From Sinohyriopsis cumingii (taxonomy: Eukaryota; Mollusca; Bivalvia; Unionida; Unionidae), in NCBI GenBank assembly GCA_028554795.2, contig CM068824.1, positions 157,154,789 through 157,218,788 on the forward strand: a stretch of DNA of 64,000 bases. Reading direction: 5' to 3'. Numbering within the stretch: the stretch's first letter is position 1; each line of letters opens with the position of its first letter. Shown here piece by piece: positions 42,941-53,084 of this stretch. The notes below the pieces were generated by a model that saw nothing but the letters and a program-made list of their open reading frames with translations, searched no databases and was not told where the DNA came from. A program made the position numbers and the translations under genes.

Positions 42941-43324
42941 ATGACGGAAACTCAGAAAACGATTAACTGGGGTGCACCAGCAGTGGAGACCGCCCAAGGG
43001 AACCCGGACTTACTTTCAGAAGAGGTACATTGGGATTTTGTGGGTTTTCTTACCTCGCAAGAATTTGTTCCGGAACCTTCGTCTCCTTCTTCATTACCGC
43101 AAGTGGAGAATTTTAGACAGAGACAGAAAGAAGAATTGGAGAAATTTATACAACTACAAAAGGAAGCGGAACAAGCTTTTCTCCTACAGCAACAGCAACA
43201 GCAACAAGAAGAGGTAAGAAAAAAACAACAAGAAGAAGAAGTAGCAGCAAAGAAACAAGAGGGTGAAAACCAAACCGTCACGGTACTGTTGGACATTTTA
43301 GCGGAGTTAAGAAGTCTGAAATAA
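42941..43324 (+). CDS. Q/E/K-rich coiled-coil protein
   Basis: 127 aa. The N-terminus is of mixed composition with NPDLLSEEVHWDFVGFL. Residues about 60-115 are a charged helix with a Gln run, rich in KQQEEE, likely coiled coil. The end is VTVLLDILAELRSLK. Followed without a gap by a second ATG (TAA-ATG at 43322-43327). TATATAG and CRE lie upstream, stem-loop downstream. It resembles the terminal genes at the right end in composition and signals. Function unknown, possibly an early regulator (inference). Confidence 0.7.
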   Translation: MTETQKTINWGAPAVETAQGNPDLLSEEVHWDFVGFLTSQEFVPEPSSPSSLPQVENFRQRQKEELEKFIQLQKEAEQAFLLQQQQQQQEEVRKKQQEEEVAAKKQEGENQTVTVLLDILAELRSLK

Positions 43325-43495
43325 ATGTATCAGACTTCTTTATCACGACCGAAGAGAATACGACCTTCCCGAGCTAAACACGCCAACCCTGTGACTAAGC
43401 CTACCTTACCACCCTTAGTGATTTCAACCAAATCATCATCAGAAGTAGGCCTCGGCCGTGGCAAAGGCTTAAGGCAGTTAAAGTTGATTGCTTAA
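43325..43495 (+). CDS. 56-aa basic ORF directly after the Q-rich gene
   Basis: Too short for usual ORF lists. The ATG begins at the base after the previous stop. Arg/Lys-rich N-terminus (SRPKRIRPSRAKH), Pro-rich middle, and GLGRGKGLRQLK near the end. It sits 30 bp before a perfect stem-loop, so it is on the same transcript. Translation would need reinitiation or leaky scanning. The Gly-Arg-Gly-Lys stretch recalls a histone tail only superficially. Confidence 0.5.
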   Translation: MYQTSLSRPKRIRPSRAKHANPVTKPTLPPLVISTKSSSEVGLGRGKGLRQLKLIA

Positions 43496-43525
43496 ACTCA
43501 CCCCTACACCAAAAAAAAAACCAAA

Positions 43526-43563
43526 GGCCCTTTTCAGGGCCACCCACGTCTCTCGAAAAGAAA
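43526..43563 (+). terminator. Histone-type 3' stem-loop and downstream element
   Basis: AAA precedes GGCCCT-TTTC-AGGGCC (43526-43541), then ACCCA (43542-43546), then GAAAAGAAA at 43555-43563. This is the closest copy to the metazoan histone consensus in stem, loop, flank and spacing. Confidence 0.85.
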
Positions 43564-43762
43564 TACAATTTCAATTGCCAATAACTCAACAAAAAAAATC
43601 AACCCATTTTACCCCTATAGTACGTGTATATGAGTGCGTGAGTGTAGCTTCTTATTTTGAAATCAAAACTCAAAGACACTTACCTTATATAATTAATGTA
43701 TTCTTTTTTCAATAGTTACAATCCAATTCACAATTCACAACAGAACACTTTAGAAAGTACAT

Positions 43763-44212
43763 TCACTTCTTCTGTTTCTTTTTTTTCAATTTCTTCACCG
43801 TCACAGTTTTTTCCTCCTCTTCCTCCTCACTTTCTTCCCTTCTTCTTTTCTTCTCCTGTTTCTTTTTCTTCACCTGGCTGTTTTCTTCCTCTGAAGAATC
43901 CCTCTCTTCTGAAGAATCCCTCTTTTCTTCTGACTCCTCTTGTTTCTTTTTTGGGCAATCTGGAGACCAATGTCCTTTTTCTTTACAATAATAACAGGTA
44001 TATTGACTTTTGTCTTTTCTAGCCCCTGTTTTTCTTTTTTGATGGTCTGGACACTCTGAAGACCAATGCCCTTTCTTTCGACAGATATAGCAAGTATCTT
44101 GACTTTTATCTTGAAAGGAAGGAGAGTAGTCCGTCGGCTGGTCTGAAGAGAATTTTCTAATGACCCCTCGCAAAGCTCTGATGAAACGTTCGATTTGGCT
44201 AGTCTCTTCCAT
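43763..44212 (-). CDS. Double CCHC zinc-knuckle protein
   Basis: 149 aa. Start at MEETSQIERF because the arm copies in B keep MEES at this point (an upstream in-frame ATG at 44260 is possible). Two knuckles fit C-x2-C-x4-H-x4-C: CYICRKKGHWSSEC and CYYCKEKGHWSPDC, so single-stranded nucleic-acid binding is likely. The C-terminal third is alternating acidic and basic (SEEE, KKKK), ending KKLKKKKQKK. Divergent from the polymerase with its own TATATAAAAG. No retroviral gag or protease is nearby, so not a retroelement relic. A role in replication or packaging is inferred. Confidence 0.8.
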   Translation of the reverse strand: MEETSQIERFIRALRGVIRKFSSDQPTDYSPSFQDKSQDTCYICRKKGHWSSECPDHQKRKTGARKDKSQYTCYYCKEKGHWSPDCPKKKQEESEEKRDSSEERDSSEEENSQVKKKKQEKKRRREESEEEEEEKTVTVKKLKKKKQKK

Positions 44213-44262
44213 CGTTGTGCTCGGTTTGAGAGTGAAATGAATAGTGAAAGGACAAGACACAC

Positions 44263-44297
44263 CCTTTTATATACGCTGGTCTGACATGACTATAAAT
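44263..44297. promoter_or_regulatory. Divergent TATA boxes: zinc-knuckle gene and polymerase
   Basis: - strand TATATAAAAGGG (44263-44275) is about 50 bp before the zinc-knuckle ATG. + strand TATAAAT (44291-44297) is about 50 bp before the polymerase ATG. Confidence 0.65.
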
Positions 44298-44344
44298 TAG
44301 TCTATGGTGTTTAAACTTGAGTCATTTGACGTTTTGCACTCAAG

Positions 44345-47300
44345 ATGAAACGATCCTATTCATTCGAGAAGAAAGAAGACGAAAGTAAGAGGCAGAAACG
44401 TGATCTATCGCCTCGTACCAGGGCTGAAGTCTTGGCACAAATTCATGCCAGTGATTTTGAAGAGGACATGAGTGAACCAGAATTTGAACCCTCTAAACAA
44501 AGTTCACCACCCTTAGTCAACCCTGAAAAGTACTATTCCATTCGAGAGACGGAAAAGCGCTCCTCTAGAAAATTTAGAACCACGGCTTACAAATACTCAG
44601 TGAAGTTTAAAGATTTCAAGGCTGAAGTACCGGTAGAGAAAGCAGAAGGGTTCATCACTGGGGTGTGGGATTCTTTGCTCACCACACTCAAGCGACAATG
44701 TCAACCCAAAGAAGACGATCGCTTGAGACTTTCCATACAACACGACGGTTTGAAATCCCCTGTTTGGATCGAGTTTAGCAGACCCGCAGAACTAACTGCT
44801 TCCAAAGTCATGGACAAGATTCAACACGTGCAACAATCTAATGACCAGTTTGACATCACCGATGGAAACGCCACACTGGACATGACCCACGTCTCTCCTC
44901 CTCAAGGGACCGGACAACGCAATAAGGTGTTACTGGTGAACGACCTTCTCAGCACCAAAAAGAGTCTCGTCCAAATTCACAATTCTCAAGACCAGATGTG
45001 TTTAGCCCGTGCCATCGTGGTGGGACGAACCTATGCCAACAAGAACGACACGACAGAATGGAAAAGAGCCTGGAAAACTATTCGACAATCGGACCGAGCC
45101 AAACTACGAAACGAAGCAGAACTCCTGTTACAACAAACCGACTTGCTCAAAGACACACCCTGTGGCATTCCAGAGATGCAAAAATTGCAAGATGCCCTAG
45201 CTCCACGCTACACCTTGAAAGTGCACCCTCAAGAAGTGCGCGGACCTCTGTTGTTTCGAGGGAAAGACTTTAAGGACGGAAAATACATTCATGTCTATTA
45301 TCACGATGACCATTTCGATACCATTACCAGTATCATTGCATTTCTGCGATACAGTTATTACTGTGAGAAATGTGACTGTGGCTATAACAATCGAGAGCTA
45401 CACAAACATTGCGGATTGAAATGCTCAGGATGTTTGGCCTCTCCACCCTATCTGAGCGAAGGACAAGAAAGAGTACATTGTCCTGCTTGTCTGCGTACGT
45501 TTGTCAGCCCTGCCTATTACCAACAACATCTCAAGACGCAAGGTTCACAGCAGAAATGTGCTTGTCAACTCCTGAGATTGTGCCCTACGTGTGGACAAGG
45601 CCTACATACCAATAATGCCAAGGCACACGTATGTTCAGGAAAAAAAAATGTCACATTTGTCATCACATCGTGGACTTGGAACACCAATGCTACGTGCAAA
45701 AATACCAACCCGCACCAGAGAAAGATTACGGTCACAAGAAGAAATGCAATTTCATCTTTTTCGATTTCGAATGCATGCAAGAGACCGGTATTCACATTCC
45801 TAATTTCTTTGTGGCTCATCGAGCGTGCGAGAAGTGCATTCAAGAACCTATTTTCAGTCATTGTCCTCACTGCAGCAAGATTCCCGGAGGGCGTGAAAAA
45901 ATCTTTCGAGGACCGAACACGTTAGCCGATTTTGCCCAATGGGTCTTAGACCCCATCGACAAGACGTGGAGCCAAGAGGACATCGAACGTTACGGAGATT
46001 GTCATCGTCATGCCACAGTGATGGCTCACAATTTCTCCGGATACGATGGACAGTTTCTTTTGAGGTATTATACGGAACAAAGCATCGAACGTCCTAAAGT
46101 GACTTTGAACGGAGCCAAAATCATTTTCATGCAAGTGGGACAAGTGCAGTTTAAAGATTCGATGAGCTATTTGGCCATGCCTTTGAGCCGAATGCCTAAA
46201 ACGTTTGGAATGACAGAAAGGTTATTTTCCTCACTTTTTCAATACGGAAGCCAATCAACACGCCGTTCTACCCCATTTGCCTGAGGCTCACTATTACGAC
46301 CCCGACAACATGCGTACCGAACAACGAGAAGCTTTCTACGCTTGGTACCAGGCTCACGCCTCCGACCCTTTCGACTTTCAGGAAGAAATGTTAAAGTATT
46401 GTCGTTCCGATGTGGACATTTTACGGCGTTGCTGTGGAAAATTTCGAGAACTGTTCATGGAACACGGAGGGGTCGATCCTTTGAAAGAAGCTTGCACCAT
46501 TGCCAAAGCGTGTTCCTTAGTGTACCGGCAACGATTCATGCCTGAAAACACCGTGGCTGTCACCAGTCCTCAACTATGTCAAACGTCAATACTCGGTCGA
46601 ATCCCTACGTTGGTTACATTACTTGTGCGACAAGGAAGACAAATGGATTCAGCATGTCCGCAACGGAGAAGGCGAAAAGACCATCGGAACGTATTCGGTA
46701 GATGGCTGGGACTTAGAAAACCCCAAGATCGTGTACGAGTTTAACGGTTGCTTATTTCACGGATGTCCCGTCTGTTACCCTGATCGTAGCACTAAAAATC
46801 AGTTTTTACAACGAACCATGGAAGACTTGTACCAGGACACTTGTCAGCGACGCCTAAAGTTAGAACAGCAAGGATACCAAGTGGTGGAAATGTGGGAACA
46901 CGAGAACGATCACCGTTTGAAAATCGATCCCGAATTTAAACGCCTCATGGAAAGTTACCAGTTCATGGACCCGCTGAACCCGAGGGATAGTTTGTACGGA
47001 GGTAGAACCAATGCCACCTGTTTGCTGTACCAAGCCGACGAAGAGAAAGGAGAAGAAATCAAATACTTGGACGTGTGTTCGCTGTATCTCTACGTGTGCA
47101 AATATTGTCACTTTACTGTAGGGCACCCGCAATTGTTGACGGAACACATCGACCTGAAAAACATTCGACAATACGAAGGTCTGATCAAGTGTAAAGTTTT
47201 GCCTCCCACGAACTTGTACCATCCCGTGATACCTCACCATTGCCAAGGCAAAATGATGTTTCCTTTGTGCCGTACTTGTGCCGAAACGTGCAACCATGAT

Positions 47301-48362
47301 CAGCCTTGTCAGCACACCCAGGAAGAACGGGCTTTGACGGGGACGTGGGTCAGCGTAGAATTGTTCAAAGCTTTAGACATGGGATATCAACGAAGTGTAC
47401 GAAATTTGTCACTTTCCCAAGACACAACAATACCACAAAGGTGACCCCACGCAGAAAGGCATTTTCGCCGACTACGTGGATGCCTTTTTGAAACTGAAGC
47501 AAGAAGCCAGCGGCTATCCTTCCTGGTGTCACACTTCCGAAGACCAAATAAAATTCAAAGAGAAATACTATGAACAAGAAGGTATTCCTTTAGACCACAT
47601 CGAGAAAAACGAAGGCAGGCGATCGTTTGCCAAAGTGATGTTAAATTGCTTGTGGGGTAAAATGGCACAACGACCGTGTTTACCCAAGACGGAATATTTG
47701 ACAGAACCTTCCCGCTACTTCCAGATGATTCACGACAAAACCAAATACATAAAACACGTGGACGTCGTTCGTGAGGATTCGATCTTTGTCAGTTACGAAG
47801 AAGATCTGGACGTTTACAAGACGACCCTTTTGGAAATGTCATCATTGCGGCTTACGTGACAGCTCATGCTCGCTTAAAATTGTACGAAGCTTTAGAACTG
47901 TTAGGGGAACGCGTCCTGTACTTTGACACGGACAGTTGCATTTACATCTATCACCCGAGTCAACAGCACCCTGACATCGAAGGAGACCGTTTAGGAGTCT
48001 GGACAGACGAGCATCCCGACGACAAGATTCTAAGTTTCGCCAGTGGCGGTCCTAAAAATTACGGTTACGAATACCCGGACAAACAAGGAGAAAGGCACAC
48101 GCAGTGTAAAGTGAAAGGATTGACTCTGAATTATAGTACCAGTCGAGTGGTCAACTTTGGGGTATTGAAAGAAGCCTTGCAGACTGGAAAAGATGAACAC
48201 TTTAAAGTGACCACCTATCAACCCCACAAGATTGTACGTTTACCCACTCATCACATCGTCAGTCGACCCTTGGAAAAAGTCTATCAAATCGTGTACCAGA
48301 AGCGAGTGAGACTTCCCAATCACTTTACGTTGCCGTATGTACACGTCGGTATTGGTATATAA
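44345..48362 (+). pseudogene. POLB: Protein-primed DNA polymerase B, several frameshifts
   Basis: Replicative polymerase of the element. N-terminal ~430 residues include Cys/His clusters (YYCEKCDCGYN, HCPACLRTF, CPTCGQG). Exonuclease motifs FFDFE, HNFSGYDGQF and YCRSDVD follow, then polymerase motifs A (LDVCSLYLY), B (KVMLNCLWGK) and C (YFDTDSC). Frame changes occur at an A8 run (45640-45647) and near 46220, 46580, 47390 and 47850. The gene is therefore non-functional as written, although every catalytic motif survives. The final TAA lies inside the next gene's TATA box. Confidence 0.9.
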
Positions 48363-48365
48363 AAA
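48356..48365 (+). promoter_or_regulatory. TATA box of the BIR gene
   Basis: TATATAAAAA, 56 bp before the ATG. It contains the polymerase stop codon (48360-48362). Confidence 0.65.
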
Positions 48366-48420
48366 GGAACCCTAGGCAAGATCGATAGTTCATTGTGACT
48401 ACCAAGACCAAGCGAACAAG

Positions 48421-49056
48421 ATGAATTCTTTCAGAGAAACACGAAACAAGTTTAGACAGGCACAATTCAAGTGTGGGGCTTCGGAAATGGAATGCGATTG
48501 TGAGCCTTGCGATGGGTACGATGCTGTACGTTGTGACCTTAGCGATGCCGTAAAGCATCGTGGGAACTTTGTTCTCACTACCCCTTTCATGGAAAGTGAT
48601 GCTGTGCGTGTCAAACCTAAGGGATGCGAAAGCGATGCCACTCGTCCTCTTGGACACATTACTGGGTTTCGTTTTAAAGGGGAATGTCGACCTTCACGTT
48701 TACCTCCCTACGGATGTCATCCAGCCCTGAGCAAACTCCTGTTCATGTCACCCAACCCTCATCGAAACGAACCTGTGAAAGACGAATATTCGTTTCCTGT
48801 GCGTTTGTCGGAATACTGCGACTTTGAAAATCGTCTTCAATTGTTCAAAGGAAAATGGCCTAAGTATCTGGAAGGACCGACCCCCGAAGAATTAGCCAGA
48901 GCCGGATTTTTCTACTTGGGCGAAGGAGATAAAGTCAAGTGCTTCAGTTGCGGTGTGTCACTTCACCACTGGGAACCGCAAGATTCGGCCTACGTAGAAC
49001 ATGCTCGATGGTCACCGAATTGTCATTACTTACCCTTAGTGGGACCGAGACATTGA
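48421..49056 (+). CDS. BIR-domain (IAP-like) protein
   Basis: 211 aa, intact. The C-terminal half is a baculovirus IAP repeat: RLQLFKGKWPKYL, then CFSC, 16 residues, His, 6 residues, Cys (residues about 140-205). BIR proteins bind caspases or IAP antagonists and can block apoptosis. The N-terminal ~130 residues are Cys-rich with repeated SDAV/DAVR and match no family I recognise. No RING finger, so ubiquitin-ligase activity is not expected from this protein alone. Probably captured from an animal host (inference). Own TATA box. Confidence 0.85.
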   Translation: MNSFRETRNKFRQAQFKCGASEMECDCEPCDGYDAVRCDLSDAVKHRGNFVLTTPFMESDAVRVKPKGCESDATRPLGHITGFRFKGECRPSRLPPYGCHPALSKLLFMSPNPHRNEPVKDEYSFPVRLSEYCDFENRLQLFKGKWPKYLEGPTPEELARAGFFYLGEGDKVKCFSCGVSLHHWEPQDSAYVEHARWSPNCHYLPLVGPRH

Positions 49057-49078
49057 AGTAACTTACCATAATCTGTTT

Positions 49079-49522
49079 ATGGATACTTTACAAGAGAACA
49101 TTCGCGCTTTGCCTGTGGAGTTGAGAGAAAGGATTTACCGAGAGCTGGTCAAAATACAAGTGAAACGTAAAGAACAATTGCATCCGTTACGTCACCGGTG
49201 TTTGAACCACTGATACCTGAATGCTATACAAGGACTGATTGAGTTGAAAGTGTTCCATTGGACAGACATTGATCAACGACCCCCTGGTTTTAAAAAGGAA
49301 TGGTTTGGTATGGATAATTCTATCTACTACATTGTAAACGTACTGGATCCAATTCCAGAGGAAGAGTTAACGAATTACGCAATGTCGAGTTAGTGAAAGA
49401 GGAAACTTCTGAACGAATTGTAACGTGTAGATTGGTGTTTAAACGATTTAGATTCGACAATGAATTAAAACCATGTCTGTGCAAACAGTACATGTCTTGT
49501 GTCAGACAAAAGAGGATTTAGC
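49079..49522 (+). pseudogene. F-box-like gene, first tandem copy, broken
   Basis: Duplicate of 49534-50025, beginning MDTLQENIRALPVELRERIY. TGA at 49211-49213 where the second copy has TGG, and the second half has diverged with further breaks. Confidence 0.7.
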
Positions 49523-49533
49523 ATGACCTATTC

Positions 49534-50025
49534 ATGGATACTTTACAAGAGAACATTCGTGCTTTGCCTGTGGAGCTGAGAGAACGCATTTACCGAGAGC
49601 TGGTCAAAATACAAGTCAAACGTAAAGAACAGTTGCATCCGTTACGCCACCAGATCTTTAACCACTGGTACCTGAATGGTATAAGAGGACTGATTCGTCA
49701 GAAATTGTTTCAGTGGTCATTCCTTGTTGAACACTTTCAGTTAGTGAATGAACTAAACGTTCGTAATTTTGGTTACTTCGAGATTCACCTACTGCAACGT
49801 ATTGAGGAAGACGAGTTAAAGGATTACCGACATATTTTACGTGGAATCTGCTTAGCGGAAGACGATACATCTAGACAAACTCTGACGTTTCGGTTACAGT
49901 ATGCAAGATTTAGATTCCCTACTGGAGAACGAAGATGTCTAGTTAGAAATTACCTGTATTTCTTCCGAAACAAAGAGACTATAAAATCAGGCTGCCATGC
50001 CACGGATTATGTCACATGTTATTGA
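49534..50025 (+). CDS. F-box-like protein, second tandem copy
   Basis: 163 aa, open. The N-terminus IRALPVELRERIYRELVKIQ fits the LPxEL...I...L start of an F-box, which would dock on Skp1 of SCF ubiquitin ligases. The remainder has no recognised substrate-binding repeats. Overlaps the next ORF by 29 bp in another frame. The F-box call rests on a short motif. A plain helical protein is the alternative. Confidence 0.5.
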   Translation: MDTLQENIRALPVELRERIYRELVKIQVKRKEQLHPLRHQIFNHWYLNGIRGLIRQKLFQWSFLVEHFQLVNELNVRNFGYFEIHLLQRIEEDELKDYRHILRGICLAEDDTSRQTLTFRLQYARFRFPTGERRCLVRNYLYFFRNKETIKSGCHATDYVTCY

Positions 50026-50636
50026 ACAGATTCCGTGGAAGGAACTCAATGACCATATTCAAACCGTGGATCATTACCATCGATTATTACAAGAACTGTA
50101 TCCATTCAATTTGGGTCGACAAGTGGTGTCTGTCTTAGTGACTTGTTTTCTGGGATTTCGTTTACCAGCCGATTCCTTGTGGACTCTTTACGATCAGTAC
50201 TTACCACCCAGTGGCCTTAAATGGTCACGAAAGACTCCTTTTGCTCAAAGCCTTGCGTTTTCATCTGGATACTTCTCGACCTCAACAGGAAAAAAGATTC
50301 GTCAACTTTTAGCTACCGAAGACGTGTATGACGATGTGTGTGTAGCTTGTGACTTACACCCTCATTGGACAGATGTTCGTGATTGGAAAAAGGGGGGTTT
50401 TGAGGCTTGGACCCAAGAAGTGGCCCAGTATGCACAAGAGTTGTTCAAGGAAAAAACTTACTTTTCAACCTGTGTTAGTGACAGTGCCAGAAGAACCCGT
50501 CACCGATAACAACCACTCGCTTCAGGACAGGACTGTCCTGGACATTCCTGAAAGGTCATTCCGGGAGGACACTTCTGTGACAATACCTCATGTAGAGACT
50601 GTCAGAACATTACACACTGTCACTAGGACATCTTAG
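49997..50636 (+). pseudogene. Unknown gene, frameshifted near its 3' end
   Basis: Open for 170 codons from 49997 (a second Met lies four codons in), with LYPFNLGRQVVSVLVTCFLG and DWKKGGFEAWTQEVAQYAQE. Around 50450-50456 (A6 run) the downstream coding-like sequence with LVTVPEEPVTDNN continues in another frame to 50636. No family assigned. AATAAA follows at 50766. Confidence 0.5.
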
Positions 50637-50765
50637 TGACCAAACACATGTTTTACAGAGACTTGTTTCTATTTCACTTTGATCGTTTTCATTTGCCTTT
50701 TATCGTTGTACGTAACTGTTTGACTTTGATGTATTTTAGTCTTTCGTATTTATTTTTGAAACCTC

Positions 50766-50771
50766 AATAAA
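50766..50771 (+). terminator. Poly(A) signal before the ATPase gene
   Basis: AATAAA followed by GTGTCCTG, 130 bp after the preceding frame ends. Confidence 0.6.
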
Positions 50772-50786
50772 CGTGTCCTGAAAAAG

Positions 50787-50794
50787 TATATAAA
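50787..50794 (+). promoter_or_regulatory. TATA box of packaging ATPase
   Basis: TATATAAA, 47 bp before the ATG at 50841. Confidence 0.65.
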
Positions 50795-50840
50795 CTCTTG
50801 TCTTGTCTGTTTTTGTGTCACAAGTGACATTCCTGACACT

Positions 50841-51569
50841 ATGGTTACCTCTGCTGTCTCTGCTCCCTCTTCCTCCACTTTCAAAGTCATCGACGAACAC
50901 TTAGATCGTGCCAGTTGGGAGGCTTTGTATCTTCGCCATCCCTTTAACATGCTCATTGCTGGACCTAGCGGTTCAGGCAAAACCGAATTCGTCAAACGTT
51001 TGATCGAACATAAACATCATTTGATCGATCGGCCACCTCAGCGGATCGTGTGGTGTTACAAAGAGTGGCAATCGGCGTACAGCCTCTTGCGAGAAAGTCA
51101 AGGCGATTCCATCGTGTTTGTGGAAGGCATTCCTAAAGAAGACGACGGCATCGTCTCTGACTCCCGTCAAACCCATTTGGTCATTTTTGACGACATGTTA
51201 GGAGAAGACGAAGAAGAAATTAAACTGTGGTTCACGCGCAAAGGGCATCATCGTAATGCCAGTGTCGTTTACATCACCCAAAATTTGTTTCAACAAAGTA
51301 AAGCCCATCGCACCATCAGTCTCAATGCGCATTACGTGGTCTTGTTTCAAAGCCCTCGAGATAAATCGCAAGTGCAAGTCTTAGCCAAACAGTTAGGGAT
51401 GCCTTAGCTGACTCAGGCGTACGACGATGCCACTCAAACTCCACACGCCTATTTACTCGTCGATTTGAAACCTATGACCCCCGAGGATTTGCGATTTCGT
51501 ACCCACTTGTTTCACCACTGGTGCCAAGACGGAGGGCCTGTCCTGTACACGTCTCCGTCCTCGACTTAA
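50841..51569 (+). pseudogene. ATP: FtsK/HerA-type genome-packaging ATPase, one stop
   Basis: Would drive DNA into the capsid. Walker A AGPSGSGKT at residues 40-48, Walker B HLVIFDDM at 112-119, then YITQNLF as the sensor-like segment. TAG at 51405-51407 interrupts it after 188 codons. The same frame continues with coding character to TAA at 51567-51569. The length of 242 codons is normal for Polinton ATPases. Confidence 0.88.
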
Positions 51570-51589
51570 TTTCACTCCACAAAAAAATC

Positions 51590-51597
51590 TATAAAAA
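51590..51597 (+). promoter_or_regulatory. TATA box of basic protein gene
   Basis: TATAAAAA, 40 bp before the ATG at 51637. Confidence 0.6.
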
Positions 51598-51636
51598 CCT
51601 CAGACCCTTTTCGTCTGTCTCACACACATTTTGAAC

Positions 51637-52581
51637 ATGACGTCCCTTCAGTCGCATCTTCCCGTCAAATTGATTCGTGCCTTGTATGGCATCAGTTGAG
51701 AAAAAAATCCACAAATACGAGCTCGTGTCTTAGAAGCTAGTCTCAAAGAAGTCTTACGATGGTTCCCGGTGACGGCACGTCAATTACTACAAGGGATCAT
51801 TCAGATTCCTCATCAAACCAAACGCTTTTTTGATCGAAACAAAGTCGCTTTGACCCAACTGGCCGATCCCCGCATCGACACTCAAACCAAAAAACAAATC
51901 ATTTTGAAACCTGGAGGGAGAGGTACTCTAGGAGGGGTCATCATTCGCTCTCTCTTAAGATGGGATCCTAATGCCCCCTAACTTCTCCCCAAGAAAAAAG
52001 TCAAACGAAGCTCCAAGAAGAAGAAAAAGACCAGGTCCCCAAGGAGAACTTCTCCAGTGGCGGGACCCTCCTCTTACCAGACACCACCCCGGAAAAAGAA
52101 AAGAAGCCCCCAGAAAAAGAAACAGAGAAAAAGTCCCCAGGAAAAGAAAAGCCCACAGAAGAAAACTAGTCGCAAGAGAGGCACTTCGGCCAGGACGCAA
52201 CTTTACACTCGCAAACCACGACCTGCCACAGCGGTGACTGCGTCTCCGGCAGCCTCACGTTCATCCACTTCTCCGTTGATGACACCAAGAACTGAAGAGT
52301 ACTTGGAGACGTTGATCACACCAAGAACATCTCCGTTGATGACCCCAAGAACTTCCCCAGTGGCAAGTCCCTTCAATTTAGCGGCAGTGGCCGCCGCTCA
52401 CAAAGTACCTTCTCCCAACATCAAAGTCCAAGATAGATCGGGCATGTTACAAAGTTTACTGGATTTGTCCAAGCAAGAACTGGCTCGATTTAGTCCGTTA
52501 CGTACCCCTGCACGACGTGTCATGCCTCTCCTGAAGTTGATACGACGTAAAGACAATCAGTGGCGACGCGTTCCAGTATAA
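51637..52581 (+). pseudogene. Lys-rich nucleoprotein-like gene, two stops
   Basis: One continuous frame from ATG 51637 to TAA 52579, broken by TGA at 51697-51699 and TAA at 51979-51981. The first third is helical with VTARQLLQGIIQIPHQTKRF. The middle is very Lys/Arg-rich (PKKKVKRSSKKKKK), a plausible nuclear-localisation and DNA-binding tract. The last third has repeated PLMTPRTS and a helical end. It could be a core or DNA-condensing virion protein (inference). Confidence 0.6.
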
Positions 52582-52586
52582 AAAAA
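52577..52586 (+). promoter_or_regulatory. TATA box overlapping upstream stop codon
   Basis: TATAAAAAAA, containing the upstream gene's TAA (52579-52581) and lying 45 bp before ATG 52631. Confidence 0.6.
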
Positions 52587-52630
52587 GGTGTGTGACCAAG
52601 TAGGGTATCAGTGTCTTGGTGCTCCTGAAG

Positions 52631-52993
52631 ATGTCACCCTCCAGAAAACATCCCTCTTCTAAACAACCCCAAGGAAAGAAAAGGAAAGGACTGCCTCCTC
52701 GTTTACTCAAACATGGGGACATGTTATCTGTCCTGTCCAAAACTTCTCCACCTCTATGAATAAAACTCATTCAATCAGCCTCCAAAGAGGTCATCGATAC
52801 CGTGTGCGAATGCTGCTTGAACGTCTTGAAAGGCACGATCCCTTTGTCCAAACACCAGAAACAATGTTTAGGCAAACATCGTCACGTTCTTCGCCAAATG
52901 GTTCAAAAGAAAATTCCCATTCGTCAAAAGAAGAAGATGTTGGTCCAAAGTGGAGGCATTTTAGCCCTCTTGTTAGGTCCCTTACTGAAATGA
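52631..52993 (+). pseudogene. Small basic pX-like protein, one stop
   Basis: 121-codon frame with TGA at 52757-52759. The N-terminal part is basic (GKKRKGLPPRLLK). The C-terminal part has GTIPLSKHQKQCL, KKIPIRQKKKMLVQ and a hydrophobic GGILALLLGPLLK end, the layout of the small Polinton/adintovirus core peptide likened to adenovirus pX (family knowledge, moderate certainty). The overlapping longer frame 52756-53103 is judged a shadow. Confidence 0.6.
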
Positions 52994-53084
52994 ATCTTGG
53001 GTACCATGTTGGGAGGACTGGTGGGAGCAAGATAAAAAGGCCCTCGGAAGTCCCAAGATCTCAGAATCGACCCCTGACAACCCC

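Noticed and set aside
43325-43495. Captured histone tail (GLGRGKGLRQLK) linked to the histone-type stem-loop
   Set aside because: Similarity is a few Gly/Arg/Lys residues only. No histone fold is encoded.
43763-44260. Retroviral nucleocapsid/gag relic
   Set aside because: Two CCHC knuckles, but no capsid, protease, reverse transcriptase or LTR nearby, and the gene is collinear with Polinton arms in B.
44345-48362. Programmed frameshifting in polymerase B
   Set aside because: Five separate frame changes without a common slippery site or downstream structure. Decay or sequencing error is simpler.
49997-50509. Bcl-2-like protein from NLGRQVVSV and WKKGGFEAW
   Set aside because: Weak BH1- and BH2-like strings, but spacing and the short N-terminal part do not fit the Bcl-2 fold.
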